A DNA stretch of 38,448 nucleotides, taken from the NCBI GenBank assembly GCA_019634695.1, contig JAHCAW010000039.1, positions 1 to 38,448 of the forward strand, given 5' to 3'. Below, piece by piece: positions 33,036 through 38,448 of this stretch (position 1 is its first letter; the number at the start of each line of letters is the position of its first letter). The stretch comes from Candidatus Sumerlaeia bacterium (GTDB lineage: Bacteria > Sumerlaeota > Sumerlaeia > SLMS01 > JAHLLQ01). The position numbers and the translations under genes are program-made. The notes beneath the pieces are model-generated. The model worked only from the letters and a program-made list of their open reading frames with translations. It was not told the origin of the DNA and did no database searches.

Positions 33036-35396
33036 TCATGGGCAGCCGGCCCCCAGGCCCAGGAAGAGCCCGAAGGCGAACTGGGCATCCAAGGGCGTGA
33101 TCACGCCGTCGGCCGGGCACAGGTCCGCCAAGGCCGGAACGACGCCTTCGGGACACTTGCCCTCGATGTAGCACCGAAAGATCGACTCCGCGTCCTGCGG
33201 CGTCACGACGCCGTCGGCGTCCACGTCGCCCGTTGCAGGGGGCACGTAGGCGGGGAGCCCGGTCGCGAAGGCGTACATCGGCTCATCCGGAATCACCGCC
33301 AGGAAGATGGTGTCGTCGGGAGCCATCAGCACGGGACGAGCGTTGCGAACTCCCCCGAACTCCCGTTCGACCTCGCCGGATTCGACATTGAACAGGAAAC
33401 TCGACGCGGTCTGCCAATCGACCACGACGTGTCGGCCACCATGCGACGCAACGGGGTACTTCAGGTCCGTGAAGGGGAGAGCGATGGGGTCTTCGGATTC
33501 CCCTCCGACGGTCAGACTCGTCCGCGCCACATGGAGTTGGAGCGTGGGGAGTACGGCCTCGATGATGGTGTGTTCCGCAATGCAGAAGAAGATGTCGAGC
33601 GATGGGAGATGAGCCGCCTGGAATTGTCCGCTGAAGACGGATTGGCGCTCGTGCGTGAAACTGTGTGCGAGCCGCCCGGTCCACGGGTCCCAAGCGTTGA
33701 AGCCGACGGAAGAAGAAGAAGGTGGCACCCCATGTACGGCCATGATCCCAGAGGCGATCACGTACCGGCCGTCCGGGGAGGCGGAAAAACTGTGCGCGTC
33801 GCGCAACTCGTGGAATGTTCCCGGGGGAAGAGGGCGAATCGCGCCGCTCTCGATGTCGATCACTCCGACCTGATCCGCACGATTGCGACGGACATAGGCA
33901 ACTTGCCTGCCGCCGGGCAATGGGGCGAACATCCAGGTCGTGTTGCCGTCGATCGGCAGGGGTTCGGGCAGTACCATTCGCACAAGCTCGCCGGATGCGA
34001 CATCCATCAAGGCTAGGCCGTCGCGAAGTCCAACGACGAGGGCCTGGCCGTCGTGCGCATAGCTCAGCATGGAGGGCGGCAGTCCCTCCAGATTCGAGCC
34101 GTGTGCCGATGGAGGCAGCATGTCGCCGAGTCGGTTGCCCGCCATGTCCCAACGCACGACCCTATTGCCCCACAATGCGGCGACCTCCCCACCTTCGGGA
34201 TGGATGGCAGGCTGTGAGATACGTGCCTGGAACATCGGCAGGCTGGAGATGGCGGTCCCGGTGCCGTAGTCTTGGATGGTCGGGACGCTGTCCAGAACCG
34301 CCAAGACACGCGACCCGGCGGCGTCGATCGCAAGAAGCGCGTTACCGGGGTACGTGGCAAGTGGTGCGTCCAGTTCGCCGAAGGCATGGAGGAACTGCTG
34401 CCAGTCACTGCTTGACGTCCACGCGAACCGGGTTCGGTCTGGTGAGACAAGGAGTTGGCGTTGGGATTCGACGCCGAAATCATGGACAACTCGCGCGTCG
34501 ACAATGTCCCACGCAAGCACAGCGACCCTGGGCGGGTTGAGGGTCTCCCGAGTCATGACGAGTGTGCGCGAGTCGGACATCAATCGGACATCGTGATAGG
34601 CGAACGTGCTCGGGATGCTGACGGTGCTCGTGAGGGTGCCGGTCGTCAGGTTCCAGACGGTCGGGGCGAGAGAACTCCCCAAGCGTGTGAGCACCACACT
34701 GCCCGAGTCCGATGAGAACTCCGCGGATCCTGTCATGGTTGTGCCGCCGGGCGCCGGCACGCTCTGCAAGTCGAGCAAGGGCTCGCCCGTTGCCGCGTTC
34801 CATGTCCGGACGACTCCGGCCTCGAGCGGATAAGTCACTCCCACTTGGCAATCCGGCGAGAAAAAGTGCGTGCCGGGCGCCGGAGGTGCACTGAGTTCTT
34901 CGCCGGTGTCGACGTTCAGCAGACGCGAACGCGTGGTGCTGGCGGCCGCACCGTGCTCCCGGACGCCGAGAGCCAACCGGTCGCCGCACGGACTGAGGGC
35001 AAAGAAGTCGAAGGAGTCGGAGCCTTCGGGAACGACCTCGCGTACCATCTCGCCGGTGGCAACACTCCAGACGCGAATCGCACCGCCCAGGGCTCTGGCC
35101 GCCAAGCGGCTCTCGTCGGCGCTCAGGTACACTCGGTCTGCAAAGTCTCGTCGGTCGCCCAAGCGCCTCAGTTCCGAACCAGTGGCCGCGTCCCACACGA
35201 TGATTCCGGCGCGGCTGACCGTGAGCAGTTTGGTGCCGTTATCGATGAACCGGGCATCCGTGAGCGTCGCGTACCCGAACTCCACCAACGGTTCCGAAGC
35301 GGGAAGGCTCTTGGGCGTCTCCCCATGCGCGGCTTGGCCCCCGCCAAGCCATGCGGTCCCAAGCATGAACAATCCTGCCAGCATTGTTCTGAGCAT
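33036..35396 (-). CDS. Secreted WD40-like beta-propeller protein with dockerin-like C-terminus
   Basis: A 786-residue exported protein. A signal peptide (MLRTMLAGLFMLGTAWLGGG) precedes about 650 residues of degenerate WD40-like repeats (IIVWDAATGSELRRLGD, IRVWSVATGEMVREV, VWNLTTGTLTSTV, WDMAGNRLGDML), probably two propellers. The C-terminal 65 residues hold two dockerin-like calcium loops. The first, DVDADGVVTPQD, is canonical at positions 1, 3, 5 and 12. The second (PADGVITPLD) keeps only later ligands. Four Cys flank them (RCYIEGKC, LCPADG, GAGCP). Start ATG 35396 is set by AGGGGG 6 bp upstream; the frame is open 36 codons further but without a signal peptide. GC content looks lower than in neighbours. 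Role unknown; surface attachment or complex assembly is likely. Confidence 0.85.
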   Translation of the reverse strand: MLRTMLAGLFMLGTAWLGGGQAAHGETPKSLPASEPLVEFGYATLTDARFIDNGTKLLTVSRAGIIVWDAATGSELRRLGDRRDFADRVYLSADESRLAARALGGAIRVWSVATGEMVREVVPEGSDSFDFFALSPCGDRLALGVREHGAAASTTRSRLLNVDTGEELSAPPAPGTHFFSPDCQVGVTYPLEAGVVRTWNAATGEPLLDLQSVPAPGGTTMTGSAEFSSDSGSVVLTRLGSSLAPTVWNLTTGTLTSTVSIPSTFAYHDVRLMSDSRTLVMTRETLNPPRVAVLAWDIVDARVVHDFGVESQRQLLVSPDRTRFAWTSSSDWQQFLHAFGELDAPLATYPGNALLAIDAAGSRVLAVLDSVPTIQDYGTGTAISSLPMFQARISQPAIHPEGGEVAALWGNRVVRWDMAGNRLGDMLPPSAHGSNLEGLPPSMLSYAHDGQALVVGLRDGLALMDVASGELVRMVLPEPLPIDGNTTWMFAPLPGGRQVAYVRRNRADQVGVIDIESGAIRPLPPGTFHELRDAHSFSASPDGRYVIASGIMAVHGVPPSSSSVGFNAWDPWTGRLAHSFTHERQSVFSGQFQAAHLPSLDIFFCIAEHTIIEAVLPTLQLHVARTSLTVGGESEDPIALPFTDLKYPVASHGGRHVVVDWQTASSFLFNVESGEVEREFGGVRNARPVLMAPDDTIFLAVIPDEPMYAFATGLPAYVPPATGDVDADGVVTPQDAESIFRCYIEGKCPEGVVPALADLCPADGVITPLDAQFAFGLFLGLGAGCP

Positions 35397-35783
35397 ATCG
35401 TCCCCCTTGCCCGAAGTCCGGGCGGTTCCTTGCAGCAAGTATGGAGCGACGAGGCTGGACTGCCAACTCCATCCTGCATCCGTCACCGCCATGTGCTGCC
35501 CCAACTCGGCACAGCCGGATTGCGCTCAGGGCCTTCATGAAGGTCGCCATCGCCGGTGCCCGCACCTCTGGGAGTCCTCGGCAGGAGAGTCACCGGTCTC
35601 TCGAAACGGGCGCCGAGTCCCCTTGGCCAGCAAGTCCGACAGCCGAACGGGCGCTTGCAATCGATTGCGACTCAATCCCCAACCGCGCCACCCGGCAGAA
35701 AATGCTTGTCAGGGATAGGCGTACACTCCAGCCTGAAAGCGTTATCGAGGGTGGGCATCTTTTCGGGAAAGGATCTGTGTCGT
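35397..35783. other. Divergent intergenic region, no gene found
   Basis: 387 bp between the WD40 gene (leftward) and prepilin copy 2 (rightward). I see no supported gene, no strong hairpin and no clear promoter pair. TTGTCA at 35707-35712 is a -35-like box on the plus strand, without a good -10 at normal spacing. It probably carries both genes' promoters. Confidence 0.45.
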
Positions 35784-36422
35784 ATGCAACGTCGTGCCTT
35801 CACCCTCATCGAGTTGCTGATCGTCGTCGCGATCATCGCGATTCTGGCGGCCATCGCGGTTCCCAACTTCCTCGAGGCCCAAGTGCGCTCCAAGGTCTCG
35901 CGCCAGTTGTCCAACATGCGCACCGTCGTCACCGCCATGGAAGCCTACGCCGTGGACAACAACAAGTACCCGTACTGGACCGATACCGTCTCGCCGCGAC
36001 CGAGCGGGGTGAACTACTCCGCCAACGAAATCTGGAAGTTCTACCCCGGCTATCCCGGCCAGGGCTTCGCCGGCGGCCTGACCACGCCCATTGCCTACAT
36101 CTCGGGAATCGATGCCCTGCAAGACATCTTCCGCCTGCCGCACAACTTCCCGCAGCCGTTGGCCAACCAGATCATGTTCCTCTCCACCGAGTACTACGCC
36201 AGCGTTCCGGCCACCTACACGGCGCAGGACCGGCGCTACGGCAAGTGGGTGATCCGCAGTGCCGGCCCCGACACGTATTACCAGAACCACCACGACATGC
36301 TGGGCGACTATGGCGCCGGCGGCTGGAACCGTGCCTCCTACGACCCGACGAACGGGACGGTGAGCGCCGGCGACATCTACCGCAGCCAGAAGCGTCCGGA
36401 CGAAGCGCACGTCGGGCCGTGA
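35784..36422 (+). CDS. GspG-like prepilin-type protein, copy 2
   Basis: A 212-residue prepilin-like protein. The leader MQRRA is cut before FTLIELLIVVAIIAILAAIA, with Ala at -1 and Glu5 present. The body continues PNFLEAQVRSKVSRQLSNMR and AYAVDNNKYPYWTD. Its C-terminal half is distinct from copies 1 and 3 except for the final ASYDPTNGTVSAGDIYRSQ. The first ~105 bp of the mature coding region is nearly identical in DNA to the other two copies. Start ATG 35784 has AAGGA about 11 bp upstream. Same strand as copy 3, which starts 267 bp further on; the gap holds a 14-bp palindrome, so separate promoters are likely. Confidence 0.9.
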   Translation: MQRRAFTLIELLIVVAIIAILAAIAVPNFLEAQVRSKVSRQLSNMRTVVTAMEAYAVDNNKYPYWTDTVSPRPSGVNYSANEIWKFYPGYPGQGFAGGLTTPIAYISGIDALQDIFRLPHNFPQPLANQIMFLSTEYYASVPATYTAQDRRYGKWVIRSAGPDTYYQNHHDMLGDYGAGGWNRASYDPTNGTVSAGDIYRSQKRPDEAHVGP

Positions 36423-36482
36423 GGCCCCCGGCAGACAGCTCGCGTTGCGTCACCGGTTACGCAATTCGCAAAGTCGTCCATT

Positions 36483-36496
36483 TCCGTTGCAACGGA
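36483..36496. promoter_or_regulatory. 14-bp perfect palindrome upstream of prepilin copy 3
   Basis: TCCGTTGCAACGGA is fully self-complementary and lies about 200 bp before the start of prepilin copy 3. A related GGCAACGGG follows at 36510-36518. It could be an operator. One or two such palindromes are expected by chance in a window this size, so confidence is low. Confidence 0.25.
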
Positions 36497-36689
36497 CAAA
36501 CTCGTTTCGGGCAACGGGCGCCATGTTGAAGGTGTCACTTCCCCGCTCGTGCCTTGGCCGCGAGGTGCCCCGTAAGGGTCCCGAACAATCTGGGCGAGCA
36601 GGGGCCGATTCGCCTTGCGAGGGACGCCACGCCTCGGCTACATCCTCTGCGCACAAGCACTTCTATCCCACGTTTCGAAAGGTCCCCCC

Positions 36690-37328
36690 ATGACCAGACG
36701 TCACGCCTTCACCCTCATCGAACTGCTAATCGTCGTCGCGATCATCGCGATCCTGGCGGCCATCGCGGTTCCCAACTTCCTCGAGGCGCAGGTCCGCTCG
36801 AAGGTCTCGCGCGTCAAGTCGGACATGCGCAGCATCTCCGTGGCCCTCGAAGCCTACGCCGTCGACTACAACGCCTACCCATATGACGGCTACCGCACGT
36901 CGGGCAACAATGCTCCCGAATACAACTACTGGTACCTGTCGAAGATGCTCTCCACCCCGGTGGCCTACATCAGCACGGTGGTCTTTGTGGACCCCTTCCG
37001 GCAACATGTGCCGGCCTCCAGCACCGACTGGCAGTTCAACAACTTCCGCTATACGAACATCCGCTCCACGTGGGGAATGCATTTCAACAGCCTGACCACC
37101 CGCAGCACCGAGTCCACGCTGCTCGGCGCCACGATGGAGGAGTTCGGTGGCTGGCGTCTGAACGGCGCCGGGCCCGATCGCACTTACGGCCCGAACGGCT
37201 GGCAGGGCATCTCCTCGTATCCGGCGGCGTCGCTGCCCCTTCCGTACGACCCGACGAACGGCACGGCCAGCGATGGCGACATCATCCGCACGCAGAAGTC
37301 GCCGAACGGCTACGTCAACGCGATGTAA
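36690..37328 (+). CDS. GspG-like prepilin-type protein, copy 3
   Basis: A 212-residue prepilin-like protein. The leader MTRRHA precedes FTLIELLIVVAIIAILAAIA, then PNFLEAQVRSKVSRVKSDMR and AYAVDYNAYPYDGYR. The body is Tyr/Asn-rich (NNAPEYNYWYLSKML), and the tail PLPYDPTNGTASDGDIIRTQ matches copies 1 and 2. Closest in layout and length to copy 2. Start ATG 36690 has AAAGG 8 bp upstream. A good intrinsic terminator follows 38 bp after the stop. No pilus assembly ATPase, prepilin peptidase or secretin gene is in the window, so the machinery must be elsewhere. Confidence 0.9.
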   Translation: MTRRHAFTLIELLIVVAIIAILAAIAVPNFLEAQVRSKVSRVKSDMRSISVALEAYAVDYNAYPYDGYRTSGNNAPEYNYWYLSKMLSTPVAYISTVVFVDPFRQHVPASSTDWQFNNFRYTNIRSTWGMHFNSLTTRSTESTLLGATMEEFGGWRLNGAGPDRTYGPNGWQGISSYPAASLPLPYDPTNGTASDGDIIRTQKSPNGYVNAM

Positions 37329-37366
37329 GGCCGAGTTTCTGCCCGTTTCGCCAACACTCAATCCCA

Positions 37367-37400
37367 GGGGCGGCTCCAGTCGGAGTCGCCCCTTCTTCTT
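37367..37400 (+). terminator. Intrinsic terminator after prepilin copy 3
   Basis: GGGGCGGCTCC (37367-37377) pairs with GGAGTCGCCCC (37382-37392), 11 bp including one G-T pair, around a 4-nt loop. TTCTTCTT follows. It lies between the convergent prepilin copy 3 and mutL stops. Confidence 0.8.
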
Positions 37401-37413
37401 GCGGCCGCATTCC

Positions 37414-38448
37414 TCAGGCGCCGAGGCGTCCGAAGCGTTTGTCGAGTTCGTGGCGGGCCAGGCGCACGATGGTGGGCCGGCCGTGGGGACAGGTGAACGA
37501 CAGCGCACAGGCGCGCATGCGGTCGAGCAGTGCCTGCATCTCCGGGGTCGCCAGGCGGCGGCCGGCGCGGATGGAGGAGTGGCACGCCGCGCGCACAAGG
37601 ATCGCGTCGCGCAGGTCCTCGAGGCGGCGCAGCGCCGGGGCCTCCTCGACGTCGTCGACGAGATCGAGCACCAGCGCCGCCGGGTCGAGTTGTGCCAGAT
37701 CGGCCGGAACGGCGGAGATGGCCCATGTGGTGCCGCCGAACGGATCGAGAACGAAGCCGAGTTCGGCGAGCGCGGGGCGCAGCGCCTCGAGTGCGGCCTG
37801 CCGATCGGCGGGCAGGTCGAACGTGACGGGCACAAGCAGGGTCTGCGCGTCGGCCGTGCGCGCGCGGCCGGCGAGTTCGAGGAAGCGCAGGCGTTCGTGG
37901 GCCGCGTGCTGGTCGATGATGAGCAGATCGTCGCCGAAGCGCGCGACGATGTAGGTGTCTGCGATCTGACCGAGTGGTTCGGGGTCGAAGGGCTTGTCCC
38001 AGAAGGCACGGTCGGGCTGCTCGCCGGGCGCGGCGTACGGGCGCGTGCGCAAGCGCGCGGGCGCCGCAACGGCCGGGGCGAACTCGGGCGCGACCGGTTG
38101 GCCGTCGGGCGCGAAGGCCGGCAGGCGCGGCGGCAACTCCTGAGCCTCGCGAGCGCGCTTGCGTTCGAACGCGCGATTCACCAGGTCGAGCGGCGTGGCC
38201 AGGCGCGTGACCGGTGGCAGGGGAGCGGACGGCATCGGATGCGATGAGGAATGCGTTGGCGGCGACACGAGCGTCGGCGCGTCCGGTTCGGGCTCGAGCG
38301 GCATCTCGGGCACATGGCCGTGCGTCTCCAGCGCCACGCGCGCGGCATGGTAACAGGCGCCCGCGACGTTGCGCTCGTTGCGGAAGCGCACCTCCTCCTT
38401 CGTCGGATGCACGTTGATGTCCACGTCGCCGGGCTCGACCTCGATGAA
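37414..38448 (-). CDS. mutL: DNA mismatch repair protein MutL, C-terminal part (5' end outside window)
   Basis: The last 344 residues of MutL, open at the right edge. It enters with the end of the N-terminal ATPase/transducer domain, including the hallmark DINVHPTKEEVRFRNE. A Pro/Ala-rich linker of about 100 residues precedes the C-terminal dimerisation/endonuclease domain. Endonuclease-type motifs are present: DQHAAHERLRFLE, QTLLVPV (QxxLxP), ACHSSIRAG, CPHGRPT and FGR at the end. In DQHA(x)2E(x)4E the last Glu sits one residue later than the consensus, which may or may not affect metal binding. MutL bridges MutS and downstream repair and nicks the strand in organisms lacking MutH. It converges on prepilin copy 3. 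Confidence 0.95.
   Translation of the reverse strand, partial: FIEVEPGDVDINVHPTKEEVRFRNERNVAGACYHAARVALETHGHVPEMPLEPEPDAPTLVSPPTHSSSHPMPSAPLPPVTRLATPLDLVNRAFERKRAREAQELPPRLPAFAPDGQPVAPEFAPAVAAPARLRTRPYAAPGEQPDRAFWDKPFDPEPLGQIADTYIVARFGDDLLIIDQHAAHERLRFLELAGRARTADAQTLLVPVTFDLPADRQAALEALRPALAELGFVLDPFGGTTWAISAVPADLAQLDPAALVLDLVDDVEEAPALRRLEDLRDAILVRAACHSSIRAGRRLATPEMQALLDRMRACALSFTCPHGRPTIVRLARHELDKRFGRLGA

Noticed and set aside
1..38448. CRISPR arrays or insertion-sequence transposases
   Set aside because: No regularly spaced repeats with unique spacers and no transposase or integrase gene were seen. The 9-bp and 10-bp arrays are direct tandem units, not CRISPR.

Overview
The window is GC-rich, gene-dense bacterial DNA with no tRNA, rRNA or CRISPR array that I could find. 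Several traits point to an uncultured lineage of the Sumerlaeota/Hydrogenedentota kind: three GspG-like prepilins with an Ala rather than Gly before the cleavage site and a shared YDPTNGT tail motif, a dockerin-like C-terminus on a WD40 protein, seven-bladed-propeller (SBBP) repeats combined with PEGA-like modules, and dispersed intergenic repeats. This placement is inference from family resemblance, not a computed phylogeny.

Layout. 1-7.9 kb: a carbon-starvation (CstA) transporter running off the left edge, a DinB-like protein, a methyltransferase fused to a multi-pass GT83-like membrane domain, a secreted phosphodiester glycosidase (NAGPA) with a golvesin-like C-terminus, and a small membrane protein. 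7.9-16.6 kb: a leftward block with MraY/WecA-type phosphosugar transferase, OmpA/MotB-like coiled-coil lipoprotein, Fic protein, GT2 glycosyltransferase and a two-subunit asymmetric ABC exporter. It ends in about 500 bp of structured noncoding DNA and a strong hairpin. I read it as an envelope or glycan-export cluster, with Fic as a probable passenger.

16.7-21.6 kb: a MerR regulator, then a large exported protein built as (seven SBBP blades + PEGA-like module) x 2. It is followed by a small protein and a truncated nucleotidyltransferase that resemble a toxin-antitoxin-like pair. Two copies of a composite repeat lie in direct orientation on either side of this segment. Each copy has a GCCGAGC/GCTCGGC hairpin, four 9-bp ATGGACnnn units, a 37-38 bp spacer and two or four 10-bp GTCCGTGnnn units. 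This is the most unusual structure in the window.

21.6-24.8 kb: a DUF4212/sodium:solute symporter pair and a translationally coupled pair, YcxB-like plus a 131-aa unknown. 24.8-32.2 kb: a five-gene leftward cluster of SLC13/ArsB-type permease, exported N-acyl-D-amino-acid deacylase, secreted metallophosphoesterase, DoxX-like membrane protein and a second exported D-aminoacylase with a lectin-like N-terminal domain. It looks like extracytoplasmic scavenging of N-acylated D-amino acids. 32.2-38.4 kb: three prepilin-like genes around a secreted WD40/dockerin protein, then the C-terminal part of MutL running off the right edge.
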